From: Gambelia wislizenii
Taxonomy: Eukaryota; Chordata; Lepidosauria; Squamata; Crotaphytidae
Length of the DNA: 64,000 nt
Assembly (NCBI GenBank): GCA_030847615.1
Contig: JAUMIR010000001.1
Span: 181,245,001 to 181,309,000 of the forward strand
Direction: 5' to 3'
The notes under the pieces were generated by a model. It was not told the origin of the DNA, did no database searches, and was given only the letters and a program-made list of their open reading frames with translations. This document shows positions 12,433 through 24,503 of the stretch, piece after piece; the first letter of the stretch is position 1; each line of letters starts with the position of its first letter. A program made the position numbers and the translations under genes.

Positions 12433-13186
12433 ATGATGGAGATGCAGCTGTTTTCGACTGAATACTGTGAAGTAATCGAGATACCAGAACTTTGTGAAGG
12501 ATCATGGTAATGAATTGGGGTTTGAAATGGGGGCTAGGATTCAAACAAAATCAAACGTATTTCAGTGCTTTCCTATTTTATTTTAGTGAAGGGAGAGTTA
12601 AGCACATGCTTAGCTCTTGCAGGGAAATGAGTGGACTGAAAACATTTGCCAGATGGATTTCTCTATATATTTTAAGTGAATAATATTAGCAGCTGGCATT
12701 CTGGATTGCAGTCATAGATTCAGAACCTAGAATTATGGATATACAACAGCTCTTATTCATTAAGAGTATGTGGTCTTATGGTAAGACTATGTAAGCCCAT
12801 CTTAAGAGCCAGCAGATGCATCAGGTAGAAGAGATCTCTTCAGCTGCCAGTTGGGGTACAAAGAGGGTGACATTTTCAGCTCAGCTCCCACCACTGAACC
12901 AGGCTGCAACAATCAGAAGCCAGACCCATTTCCAATTCCTTATTGCAGCCTCATTTGCTGGTGGGAGAGGGCTGGAAACAGCATCCTCTTTGAGCCCCAG
13001 TTGGCAGCTCAACAGACCTCCTTCACTTGCTGAATCTGCTGGCTAAGATGGTGGTCAGCCCAGGAGATGTTTCGTAGTTATGCAAATATGACTAAGCTGA
13101 TATAGTCTATCCACAAATAATGTTAATATTGATATTAACATTAATTAGCATCTATATTAAAATGTACGTTTTTATTTTCTCAGACT
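12433..13186. other. Intergenic, nothing assigned
   Basis: No gene is seen. The block 12815-13060 (with 'ctgccagttggggtacaaag') faintly resembles parts of family V but is too diverged to call. Confidence 0.5.
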
Positions 13187-13375
13187 GAGGCTGCTGCCAT
13201 ACAGCAGTTGGACACCACTTTAACTATCATGGCTCAGTGCTATGGAATCCTGGGATCTGTAGTTTGTTGTGGCAACAGAGCTTTCTGTGAGAAAAGACTG
13301 AAACATTCCTTAGCATTGAGCCATAGCAGTTAAAGTGGTGTCAAACTGGATTATTTCTATAGTGCGTCAGCAGCC
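13187..13375. mobile_element. Palindromic MITE, family Pal-A, copy 2
   Basis: The termini ggctgctgccatac and agtgcgtcagcagcc are inverted repeats. Internally 'cactttaactatcatggct' is mirrored by 'agccatagcagttaaagtgg', and 'tggaatcctgggatctgtag' is the family signature. Non-coding. Confidence 0.65.
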
Positions 13376-15202
13376 AATGTCTCTCCAGCTCCTTTGCTGC
13401 TTCCCCCACCAGCATCATCACAAACTTATCAAATAAGTAAGCAAAAGTATTTTTCTTTCCAGTTGCACCTGCTTTTTCTATAACAAAACCCAAGTCACAA
13501 ATCCATCTCTCAAGAAACATTGCGTAGCTGTTCAAAGCAAGGTACCTACAATTAAAGATGTGCGAAGTTGTGTGTGTGTGTGTTTTAAAGGAAGTAACCA
13601 AGGGATATTTATATTCCAGCAACATACAACAAAATATAAAATATTATAACAAATGTTAACTAGGAAGTTTAATTTCAAACATAGTACAAATGTTCATTAT
13701 GTCATTTTCCACTGCAAGAATTGATGATTATCTCTGAAACTTGAAATCTCCGCCTTTAAATTATTTGAAGAAAGAGTAATTTCAACTAATCTTTTGTTTT
13801 ATTGTGTACTCTAATCATATTCATTCTACAACACTAGATCCCTCAATTACTGTATGCTAAGGAGTATTTTTAACAAATAGATGTGGGTGAATCTGCCAAG
13901 CTTAGCTTTGCACCAGTTATTTTTTCCTACATTGGATAATACCCGCCTTCCATGTATATGTATCTGAAGGTACTATTAAAAAAAAAATCTTAGTTTTGCA
14001 TGCATTTTTTCCAAAAAATGTAGTGTTCTCCACAGTTTTCCACCAAATTTACATATTTCCCCATGTGTTGCTTACTATTGAATATCACACTCTTTTTACA
14101 TTTATCAAAATACACATTTTTTTGGTATGCATTGATTCACGTGTATACATTTCGTGGGTGCAGCTTTTCACATACATACTGTTTATATTCATCTGCCCTT
14201 CTCACTTTTATGTGTATGTATGTTTGTGGAGGAGGATACTTTTAACTAGCTCTAACATTTCTGAAAATCTTATATCACTAATCCATCACTCCCCTGGATT
14301 CTAAAATCGCATGTGTGAGTGCCACTGGCTGTTTGTGTGAATTTTGGAGACATTCATAAAATAAGAAGAACTCTGTTGGATATGATCAATGGACCATTTA
14401 GAGCAAGAGTGGACAACTTCCCCAGATCTGTAGGTCACACCACTCCTGTTGCACTTGGGGAAGCTGCACCTCCTCATGACTTCCTACGAAATTAAAAAAA
14501 GAAAAAAGAAAACCAGAAAGACCCCTCTTGCCCTCGAGGGGCTGTGGGACACATCAATATTGTCTTCTTTTCACCAGGTTGGATGCAATTTAGGTACAGA
14601 AAGAGTCTTTTTCAAAACTGGATGAGACCATAAGGCTCTTCATTAGAAAGGAGCCTCTCTGGTCCTAAAGTGGTGACAGAATGGTCCTCCACAGTCCCTA
14701 TAGAACAAAGAAGGATTTCCTGTTAAAAAGAATTAAACATTACGTGGAAGTATCACACTGCAAAGGGGCTGGGCAGGGGGGTAGGCCACCCATTGCCTGT
14801 AGACAATACTTTGCCCACCTGAATGCAATCTGTTCCCCAACAGAGACAGCCAAATGCTTCCAAGAGGCCCATTAAAATGTGAAAGGGTGTGTTGCAGTTC
14901 CATCTTATATCATAAGAGAAGGTGGGATTTAAAGTCATGGCCTCCCATACACAACTATTGCAACTACATTGCTGTGGTTGAGCTTTGGTAAATTAGGCAT
15001 ATGATAAGTAATATCATAGAGCAAAACAGGTGTGTTTTCTCCACAACAATCTCTCCTATGAATGAGACTCCGTTAAAAAATAATCTGTTGTAAGTCAAAC
15101 TCTGGATAGAGATGCTCTGCACTCCTCTCCATTATTGTGATGGCATTTTCCATACCTGCAGTCATAGTGTTGAGAAATGCTGACAAGAATTTTCACAGTT
15201 AC
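13376..15202. other. Intergenic, nothing assigned
   Basis: There is a short (TG)n at 13569-13583 and otherwise AT-rich unique-looking DNA. A repeat-like scrap at about 14395-14560 was not identified. Confidence 0.5.
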
Positions 15203-15395
15203 AATCATGGAATCATAGAGTTGGAAGAGACCACAAGGGCCATCCAGTCCAACCTCCTGCCATGCAGGAATACACAATATAAGCATTCCTGACAAATGGC
15301 AATCCAGCCTCTGTTTAAAAACCTCCAAAGAAGGAGACTCCACCACACTCCGAGGTAGCACATTCCACTTCTGAACAGTTCTTACTGTCAGTTCG
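15203..15395 (-). mobile_element. CR1-clade LINE, 3' end
   Basis: The + strand text 'aatcatagagttggaagaga' followed by 'ccatccagtccaacctcctg' is the complement of the classic CR1 3' terminus. On the minus strand it reads as the C-terminal part of the CR1 ORF2, with LPRSVVESPSLEVFKQRLD near 15358-15302 and then the 3' UTR. It abuts Pal-A copy 3 at its right end. Confidence 0.8.
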
Positions 15396-15404
15396 AGACA
15401 GAGA

Positions 15405-15616
15405 ACTTTATCACACTATACTGTTGTAGTGTTATTATTCCACTTTAACTGCTATGGTTGACTCCTGGGGAATTCTGGGGTTTGTAGTTTAGTGAGGCCT
15501 AAGAGCTCTCTGGCTGAGAGTTTTAAATGCCCCTCCTTTAACTGCAATTCCCAGGATTCCACAGGAGGCAGCCAGAGCACTTAAAGTGGAATAATAGAGC
15601 TATAACAGTATCAGGT
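15405..15616. mobile_element. Palindromic MITE, family Pal-A, copy 3
   Basis: Paired blocks 'attattccactttaactgc' and 'agtggaataatagagctata' flank the centre 'gtgaggcctaagagctctct'. The ends lie in tatcacactatactg and aacagtatcagg. It sits immediately beside the CR1 fragment. Confidence 0.65.
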
Positions 15617-15990
15617 AATACTCTGTGCAAAATTTGCACATTATTTTGCACAGAAAACAGCATTTAATGCACAGAAAATAGCAACTTCTGCATGAAAAAT
15701 AACATTTCAATGCAGAGATGTTCTGTGCAGAAAGTGCTGTAATTGGGGATTTATTCTACGTAAAATTCACACATGATTGATTTGCATAGAAAGCATTTTT
15801 GTCCAGAAAGAAAGCATTTTTTGTGCAGGAATTAATATTTCTGTGTTGAAATGTTATTTTCCACATAGAAAATTCTGTTTCCTGCACAGAAAATGCTGTT
15901 GTTTGCATAAAACAATCATGTGTGAACTGTGCACAGAATAATTCCTGAATTACAAATAGCCTTCGAAAATTGTAGTTTCTGAAGACCTTG
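15617..15990. repeat. Internally repetitive 'TGTGCAGAAAAT' family, copy 1
   Basis: The stretch consists of many imperfect copies, on both strands, of a 15-20 nt phrase resembling TTTCTGTGCAGAAAATG, each itself nearly palindromic. It ends in 'aattacaaatagcc' and 'ttgcagtggaaag', features shared with the copies near 30.7 and 61.2 kb. I do not recognise the family. Confidence 0.55.
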
Positions 15991-16094
15991 CAGTGGAAAG
16001 AAAATTGCTGAAATTACTTGATACAGTACTTTTAAATGCTTATTTTGACAGGCATTTCCCTTAACACATATATTTTAGTTTATTTTAAAATATA

Positions 16095-16364
16095 CAGTCT
16101 GACCTTCGTATGCACTGAACCAATATCTGCCGTTTCAATTGCAGGACCCAAAGCAGGGGCACATAGCATAGTGTCATCCTAGAAAATGCCAAAAGAGGCA
16201 TCCTCTCTAGACATTTTCTAGGTCCTCCAAGGCAACTCTATGTTTTTTTTTTGTTTTTTGTTTTACCAGAACTCCATTACGTTTAATAGGGTTTGCTGTT
16301 AGCAGTTTCTGATATCTGTGCTGTGTCTGGGAACCGAACCCTCACAGATATGGGGGTTCAACTA
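16095..16364. mobile_element. Tigger-like MITE, diverged
   Basis: The left end CAGTCTGACCTTCGTATGC is preceded by TA (16093-16094). The right end ggggttcaacta is followed by TA (16365-16366), with the expected terminal G changed to A. The internal 'cattttctaggtcctccaag' is shared with the copy at 9603. Confidence 0.6.
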
Positions 16365-16891
16365 TACATATTTCTTGTATATTTTCCTCACTGACAAAAA
16401 AAAGTTTATGTGCTTTCCCCCCATACACTTTTGTGTTATGTATATTTATTTGTATATGCTTTGAAAAGGAGGAGGATCTCTCATGTATGGTTTCTTACAA
16501 GTGACAGAAAACACAAAGATAGGACACACTTTCTCAAATAGGCCTACAGACCATGTATTGAATCAGTACAAATTTTAAGATGAGTTAACATAAATTTTGT
16601 TTCCATCCCTAATGTAGCAGACACAGATCCATTAATAGTGGGCATTGAAATGCCTGTTTTATTTTGCATGATTCTCTCCCTCTCCCATAAGTTAGAGGAG
16701 TTTATGATAGTTTTTTTCCCAACTGGTTGAAGTCAGCCAGCCAGAAACTGTGTCTGAATCTCCTGTACTGTTGAATGTCTAGGAGAGTGAAAGGTATGTG
16801 TTGATGTTACCCTAAGTAAGAGGTGGGTAGTACTTTAGATGCCAAAATCTCCTTTAATATTTGGTGGAATTATTAGCTCAGATAGGAGGCC

Positions 16892-17737
16892 TGTGAGAGG
16901 AGGGTAACTTCAGGGATCTTTTCGCCTATGTATACTAGTACTAACTGTAAAGGAGTTAGAGTCAAATAAAGTCAAAGTATTCTATTGGGATAATACAGAA
17001 AGTAAACTAACATAAACAGCGTAGTTCTTATGAACCATACAAGGCTATATTAGAGTTGGGCAGAAAGGCTGGATAGAGAGAGAGGTCCAGGAAAATAGGG
17101 TGATAGTTACCAGTCTTGGAGAGAAGAGAGTTCCATGCAGTGAATATACACAGCCCAGCACTGAGGGTAGCACAACAAGAAGATAAAGATAAGGTCCAGC
17201 CATACCACACCTCAGCTGTGACACACCTTGGCTGTGACACACCTTGGGGCTGTAATATTTATACTCCATTCAGTGCCTTGGAGGAGTGAGTTAATTATAA
17301 CAAAGCCTGGATGACTTTTCCACAGGATAGACAAAAGAAACCAAAAGTCAACTGATTGCTTTAATTGCAGAGAAATAGAACATAGATGAGCTTGCAACAA
17401 CCTTGTAAAATTGGACAGGAGGGGGTGTGAGGAGAGATTTCCATAAGGTATGGATTGAGGAATGGTCACTTGATTGAATTATTGCTTGAAATACCCAGGG
17501 CTAGAAGAAAGGATTAGCACATACCACTTAACAACTGGTTTGATAGCATAAATCCGTTATGAGGGCTTTCCACATAAACCTAATTTGGGCTTCCCCACCA
17601 TTATATTTCTAGACTCGTCTAAGGCCATCGTGACCTTTGACTGACCTCCAGTCTGCCTAAACCAATGTGACCCCAAAAAGTGTCTAATATGTCCAGTTAT
17701 GGAATCTTGCAGGGACAGGTAGTAGGGCATGCTAACA
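16892..17737 (-). mobile_element. LTR-like segment (possible solo LTR)
   Basis: Read on the minus strand the segment starts near TGTTAGCATGCCC. It carries a TATA-like agtataaata (+ strand near 17252-17270), then a downstream region with AATAGAATA and T-rich text, and ends near CTCTCACA. A 20-bp unit with 'tgtgacacaccttgg' is duplicated in tandem at 17214-17246. No internal retroviral genes flank it. I could not find a clean target duplication, so boundaries and the LTR call are tentative. Confidence 0.35.
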
Positions 17738-19846
17738 CTGAAATCAACAAGAAAAAATAGAAAGAAGGATTGCAAAACAGAGCAAATAAGATGCATTACA
17801 AAGAAGTTAAAAAAAGTGAACTCAGTGAAGTAGAGAGAGACCAGTTGTGAGAACTAATGCTACAGAATAGGAAAGAGTAACTTAGTGGACACTAAGTTTG
17901 TTTGTGCCTTGTGAATGTGTAGCTTCCCCTGTGGAACTGGCTAGACATTTTTGTGTGGTGCAAAATTCTCACTTTCAGTTCAAGTTTGCAGGAGCAGAGT
18001 TGTGTATGAGGTGCCATGCATATATTGCACATGGATGGGCATGCTTGGTTTGTTGTGCACTTGGTTGTACATTAGGCATCCTGTTAGTGATATGCACTGG
18101 TGTCAACACTGGTGTGCATCTTCTTCTTCCTCCTCCTCCTTCCTCTTCTGTCAGTGCAGAAGAAGGAATCCACCAACTCCCTCATGCAATAACCCCCACT
18201 CCCTCAAAACTCACCTGTTGTCTATGCCCCCCCAACATTGATATTTATTGGCTAATGGAGAGAAGGATCAGCAGAGAAGTGTCCTATAGCCATACACACA
18301 ATGATAAATGAGCAGAGATGTATCAGGCTCTTTCCCTGTAACTGGATGTGTTGCATACACCATCTCCTTATGCAACAGAGACTGAACCAATTTAAAGAGG
18401 CAGAAGAGCCATCAGAAGAAATGGGAAATAGGCAGAAGAGTGATGTCTAGTTTTAAACAGAATGTACCATTTTTTGTATTCTCACACTTGCTCTCAATCT
18501 TGTTTCAAACTGACATCCTGAATCCTGTTGCTTGATTCTGATGAAGGAGCACAAGTTTTTGGGAGTGGGGGGACACAGAAGTCAGAGCAGAAAAACTAGG
18601 ACCTTGGCCTAATTTTAAAAGCCCTCTTCCAGCAATCTGTTTAGATGCTTAACAGGCATTTATGTCCAGGGGTATAGATACAAGGGGTAGCAAAATGAAG
18701 GTATTGGCTCCTGCCAATACAAATTCTATCCTCTCAATAAAAACAATCCTTCCTTCTCCAAGTTTCTAGTACTGCAGTAACTTAAAAATTGAGTTGTTTA
18801 TTTAGAAGTACAGTTTAGGCATCCAATGAAAAGGGATAGAAGAAGTTACCAAGGGAATATGAATATAGCACACACAAAGGTTCAAAGTGTGAACTATTCT
18901 CAGCATCTCACTTGCTACAATGCTAAAAACCTGGAGTCTAAAGGAAAATTTCATTGGAGAGTAGAATTTTTATTCGGTGGGGGCAATGTCTTCATCTGAT
19001 GCCCCCTTATAGCTACACCTGTGGTTCTACCCCTCTGCAGGCCAGTTAGGTGGGATAAGAGAGTGGAAGGGAGGAAGATAGAGACAGGAAGGGGGATTGT
19101 CTGAAAAAGAGAAAAGGGGTGGGTGGGATGTGAATGAGAAAAGACCAACCCACTTTTGGATGTGGTGCCAATCAATGCTGTCTTGGGTCCAACTCACACC
19201 AATTAATGGGATGCAGCCCCCAGCAATTACCTACAAGGGAACGGAAGCCTGAAGACAAGAAAATGTTCTCCAGCCCTGAATCAGAAGCACTTAGGAAAGT
19301 GTCACTATAGCTATCCAGCAAAGATCCACAAACTAGCAACTATATAGTACAAAAACAAAGTAAAACACAAGGAGAGGAAGCCTGTGTTGTTTATTGTAGC
19401 TCTATTCTCCCACCTAGTCAAACGATAAAGAGCATTCTAGCATAGTATCAGAATCCCTGAAAATAACAAAATATTCTCTGGCATCCCGTTAGGTATTAAT
19501 TGTACCCTGACTTAGGATTACTTAAAGGTGTATTGTACAAAGCTCCTATTCTCTGGAGGGGAGCAAAAATATAGCTATGTCTCCAGGACCATTGTGCATA
19601 TGGAGCCAGCAGTGTGGCTATGGCACAATGGTCCAAATGCGCAATGTGTCTCAAGGTGTAACATGTTCCAATGCACAAAATATCCCCATGTACAACATTG
19701 TGCATTGGGACACTTTCAGCATCAGGACACATTGCACATTGTGTGATGGGACATCTTACACTGTGGCCTATTGTGCATTGTTGCAATTCACTAGCATGGT
19801 TACATATCGTATCAGTGATACAGCTCTGTCATCATATCATTACATG
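17738..19846. other. Intergenic, mostly unassigned
   Basis: I see no gene. The block 19570-19790 is built from many variants of ttgtgcattgg on both strands and is reported as a finding. The open frame at 17898-18311 (137 codons) has no recognisable domain. Confidence 0.5.
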
Positions 19847-19969
19847 CAGGTGTCCCCCCACTTATTTGACAGGTTAGGGACCAGAGCGCTGGCAAAAAGA
19901 GAAAATCATCAAAATGTGGAACCTATAGCACTCTGGTCCCTAAGCTGTCAAAAAAGTGGGAGATGCCTG
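19847..19969. mobile_element. Short Tigger-like MITE
   Basis: It begins CAGGTGTCCCCCCACTTAT and ends agtgggagatgcctg. Inner blocks 'ggttagggaccagagcgc' and 'gcactctggtccctaagc' are also inverted. TA follows at the right (19970-19971); the left flank reads TG. It is 123 bp. Confidence 0.6.
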
Positions 19970-20207
19970 TAGAACTATTTATTTGCAGTTTTTCCTGTAG
20001 CATATAAACTGTTTGAGTTCCTGCAGAACGGCAGGTGTGCGAGACCTCAGCTTCTGTGCTACCACAAAGGAGATCAGCTGAGTCCAAGACAAAGAGGTGG
20101 CCAGAAAATGGTAGCTGCCAAGAACACCAAGAGGTGTAGTCTAGCAGTGGCCTTTTTTCCTACCCTCACCTGCCTCCCTCCCCCAGCACAAAACTAGCTC
20201 CTACATG

Positions 20208-20302
20208 TCACTTTCCAAATTTGGGTTTCCAAATTTTTCGCTTTCCAAATTTTCACTTTCCAAATTTTCCCACTTTGCAAATTTTTTGCTTTCCCATTTT
20301 TT
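20208..20302 (+). repeat. Short tandem repeat of a CTTTCCAAATTT phrase
   Basis: Five or six head-to-tail copies of a 14-17 nt unit (ctttccaaattt plus a variable spacer) lie in a row. A T-rich tail follows. I see no coding or terminal structure. Confidence 0.8.
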
Positions 20303-21391
20303 TCTTTTTCCTTCTTCATTATGGCTCAGCCTCAGCAGCTTCAGTAGCATGTCTCTGTTTGCAGGACAGTTTCTGTGGGGGAGGGGGGAAGAGGGCTATA
20401 GCAGGTAGACGTGAAACATGGTGGTGCACAGAGACCCTTCCTGCTGCCTCTAACCCTTCTTTGGCTCCTGTAAAGAGGGGATCTCAGCCGCCACTTTCTC
20501 AGCATCAACTTTTGTCTCCCATGGCCGACTGACCTGTTATCCATCTTTTCGTGGACCCCATGCTAGGCATTGCTGGCTGGCTCCCTGCCCTCCTTTGGCC
20601 ACGTAACACTGTCCTGGGGAAGGATGGGTACAACCCAACCTGCTTTTGCCCAACCCAGGCTGCAAAGCACCACTATATTGTTTGTTCATCAAGGGCCCTG
20701 ATTGGAAGGAGAGGAAGAGGAGTGTAGCAAGTGTAGGTGTGTCTGTGAAGATGTACTGTATGGATAGGTATGAGTGTTCCCCACCTCACACACACTCTGT
20801 CTTCAAAAACCTCCATGGCACTGCACACGGGAGATTCAAATCTGGGATTATGTGTTTTATAAACACACACACTTACTTTTTTAAATGCTACAGTTTTGAA
20901 AGTGGCATTTTACCTGTTAAAAAACAGCCTGATCTTTTCAGGATGCTTAGGTAGAAGTAAGCCACCCTTTGGGTTCATGCTCCTGAGTCTTCCCCCCCAA
21001 CCCTTGCACAGGCATCTCCCTACCTGGCTGAAAATAGTGGAGAGGTAGGATTCCTGGCTTTACTCTTGGGTCCTAGGCAGGGAGAAGGGTGTGTGTGTGT
21101 GCGTCAAAGATGAGTCCACCTGGAGAGACCCCATCTCTGCTCCTTTGACACTTTTAAATTAATATACGGTATAATCAGAACCCATTAATTTGATGTGTGA
21201 TCAAAAGAGCGGACCACACATCAAATATATGGGTTCTTGGTGTAACTTAGAATGGTCAAAACAGCAGGTCAATGAAAAGCGAGGGCTCAAAAAAAGGGGG
21301 ATACGTCTAATGAAGCCTCTGCAGAATTTCAACCATTTTCCTTTTCCTCCCTTTTCCTCTCCCCCTACATCCTCAAAGCCCAAAAGGCAAT

Positions 21392-21723
21392 GGACTTTTT
21401 CAGATGAGGTAAAAAACCACCACGGAGGTTGGGAGGAGGACAGTGCTGTCTTGCTTCCAGCGATCGGTTTCGGACAATGCCGTCCTCCTCCCATCCTTCG
21501 TACATTCTCCCTCTGTGCAGGAGGGATGAGAAAGGTACCACTTTTTATTGATTAAAGTTTCCATCAATAAAAAGCGGCGGAGGGAAAATGAATGAAAGAC
21601 GGAGGGAGAATGAACAAAGGGCAGGAAGAGGATGGCATTGTCCGAAACTGATCACTGGAAGCAGGACAGCATCGTCCTCCTCTCGACTTCTGCAAGGATT
21701 TTTTACCCCGTCTCAAAACGTCC
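21392..21723. mobile_element. Long-palindrome TIR element (GGAC termini)
   Basis: The two halves mirror each other over most of their length. 'ggactttttcagatgaggt' is answered by 'gtctcaaaacgtcc', 'gatcggtttcggacaatgcc' by 'ggcattgtccgaaactgatc', and the centre is a perfect 12-bp hairpin CTTTTTATTGAT / ATCAATAAAAAG at 21541-21574. The total is 332 bp, close to the 334-bp element at 62803 with the same architecture. Non-coding. Confidence 0.7.
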
Positions 21724-22714
21724 TTTGTCAGTTGAGAACCACATTTGAAAACGAGAAAATAAGACCAAAACCTCTTCCTGCCTAGGGTGTTCATCTTCAT
21801 GAAATCTGGGCAGGGTTCCTGCTGGTGAGCTCATTGTGAAGGAACTTCTTCAAGGAGTGGCAAAGAACTCCCGCATTTGTCCTTCCTGCAGTGTTTCTGT
21901 GTGCTCCAAAAGACAAACGGTGCGGGGGGCTTCACAAAAGAGATGTCTGGGATGTTTTTTTCAAAAAAAAAATGCACTCACCTCTATAATAAATAGTTTC
22001 TGTAACCTAGTTTGCCCTGTCCTGGGAATGACATTTTCATTAAACCGGAGGGGGTGATGTAGGATGCTTTCAGAGACTTAACACATTTTTTTCCTTCTGT
22101 CTATTTTGAACTCCTTTGAAGTCCAACGAATGATGAGAAAGTGACATCCATTCATTTGCTGAGCTTGACTGGTCCTGTATCTGCTGTGGCAGATTTGCCT
22201 CAGGTTGCCTGCTCTACTTTATTATCCCCCCCCAACACTATTGTTGACCTTATTCTGCAAAGTGACATTCAGCTATTGCCTTTTAGTGAAATGAAGTACT
22301 TATGATCCCTCTCTAGCTAATCTTGAAAACATATATCTATCCTTCTTGCTTTTACTGTCCTATTAACCCCAGAATATAGGAACAAGGTGGTATATAGTCT
22401 CTGGGAAAACTGAGTGTTGGCATTGAGGGATGACAGAAATTTCCAATAACTCTAAAACCATCCATCATGAAATCACATCTATGGTTAGAATCTTGCTTAT
22501 GTCTGTAAATGTTTCATTTTTAAAATAAAACTGGGTATAGCTTAACCTCTTGTTTTAACCTTAAGACAGCCAACTTTCAGAAGTCAGGAAGAGGGCTAAT
22601 GTATTCTACCTTCTATGTGAAACTATCTAAAGGCCTAGCAAGTATGACAGGTTTTGGAGGTGACCATGCCTTTCCCACCAATACTTCTTGCTTCACACAG
22701 AAAGCTACTTTATA

Positions 22715-22943
22715 GAGTCAGCCCTCCGTATCCACAGATACTGCATCCATGAATTCAACCAATCATGGTTTACAAATATTCAAAAGATATTAATTCCAAA
22801 AAGCAAAACTTGATTTTGCCATTTTCTATAAGGGACACCATTTTACTACATCATAGTATATAATGGGACTTAAGCATCCATGGATTTTGGTGTCCATGGA
22901 GGAGTCCTGGAACCAAACCACAGTGGATACCAAGGGCCCACTG
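22715..22943. mobile_element. Tigger-like MITE
   Basis: The left end is (c/g)agtcagccctccgtatcc after TA at 22713-22714. The right end is ggataccaagggcccactg. Internal 'tataagggacaccatttt' and 'catggattttggtgtccatg' are shared with the copy at 42601. It is 229 bp. Confidence 0.75.
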
Positions 22944-22975
22944 CACCAGGTCAGACTATTTGTTCATGTAGATAT

Positions 22976-23034
22976 AGATGTGTGTGTGTGTTCAGATAGA
23001 TATAAATATAGATATAGATGATATATAGATATAT
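22976..23034 (+). repeat. TG/GATATA-rich simple repeat
   Basis: Imperfect run of gatata, tgtg and agatat units. Confidence 0.8.
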
Positions 23035-23994
23035 GACTGCAGTGGCACCTGGTGGTTCTCATGTCAATAAGGTGGAGAATCCACTCTGGGTTTTAGTTCA
23101 GACCAAGATAAGTCTGGACTGAAGATAACGTCAACTTTGTCAGCTCCTTTGAAGTTCAGAGTGGAACCTGGAAAGGATCCAACATTCTACTGACATGATG
23201 GGAGTCACCAGCTGCCTCTCTTTGCAAGTTAGATATGGACAACCGACCCAAAGTGCCTCCCTCATTAACTGAAAAAGCATTCAAGTTCTTCTATGAAAAA
23301 TGTCAGAAAAGCTCAAGGTTTTGTTCTGATTCCCCCTAGGGTGGCGAAGTCTCTCAACTGACTATACAAGACTTGTGCCTCCCTCTTTTGTCTGTTCCCT
23401 GAAGCCTCCTTCACAAAGTCAGTTGAATTAAAATGGGGGACAGCCAAAACCTATTTTAGGCTATATATACAGGATGCAGTGGACCTCCCTGGATCAAAAG
23501 TAGAGCATGAGGGTGGTGGTCTGAGCACTGGCTCTCCATTACCCTAATTTTGCAGACCAGCTACCACACACTATTCAACTGAGTTTGGAAAAGGAGATTT
23601 TGAGAATTGACCCAGCCCCTACCTTCATAGCCATTTTTTTTTCATTTTTATAGTCTGACTTCATTACCACATCTTGTCCAAGCTAGAATGTGGCAATGAA
23701 AAATAGAACATAAAATGTTAACAGCAAAAACAGCTGAGCTACTAACCCCATTTCCTGCTGTATATCCCTTTGGTAAATGTGTGGATTGGTAATGGAGTTC
23801 TGCCAGCTATCACCACACTTATGACCTTCTCACATTCAGTCTAAACTAAGAATGCCTGCTACATGCTATTCTCATGATTGGGACACACCAATTGGGCCAA
23901 GGCCTGATGTGAAAATGCCTAGAGTGCATGCACCAAGTACATGAACATCTTTGGCATACTATATGAAGCTCAGGAGTAGGGGCAAGTTGACATT

Positions 23995-24503
23995 GGGCTT
24001 GTCTAGACCTGCCAGAATACACTGGCTTCCCACACTGGCATATTCTGGTCCTAGATCAAGCCTGTTTCCCCTCTTTTTCCATACCCATGTGCTGGCCCAT
24101 ATCCGCGGCTGCCATTACTTGTGTCTCTCTGAAGCCAAGAAGGAGGCCCTCAGCATGTGATCAAAGCTTGTCACATGCAGGGTGTCTTGATCACATGCTG
24201 AGGACCTCCTTCCTGGCTTCAGAGAGACACCAGCATTAGAGGCGGCTGCAGATATGGGCCAGCATGCTGGTATGGACTCCTGTGCACCTGCAGGCCCCAA
24301 TCTTGGTTTTCCCATATGAAGCGGGTTTCCCTGGGTATTTTAATAAAATGGCTTAATGTGCTTTACCCCAGCTTCCCCCCATCTTTGCCTTAGATGGCGT
24401 CAAGACTGCCTGGGTGTCAAATGGGGCAAAAGTCCTGCATTGTATGGACTGCAGAGCTCCAGTACAGAGGGAAGCCGGGGTAAATAGCCCATCTAGACAA
24501 CCC
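23995..24503. mobile_element. TIR element, family IV, copy 1
   Basis: The termini are GGGCTTGTCTAGACCTGCC and the complement of GGTTGTCTAGATGGGCTAT. The centre is palindromic: 'cagcatgtgatcaaagcttg' faces 'cttgatcacatgctgag', and 'gaagccaagaaggaggcc' faces 'cctccttcctggcttc'. The terminal motif TTGTCTAGA is shared with family III, including the 25588 element. Non-coding. Confidence 0.65.

Noticed and set aside
17898..18311. A 137-codon plus-strand frame with clustered cysteines
   Set aside because: Cysteine spacing fits no finger or EGF pattern and there is no exon context.
18537..18570. 'ctgatgaaggagcacaag' as a further hammerhead core
   Set aside because: No complementary stem II and no GAAA follow at the right distance.
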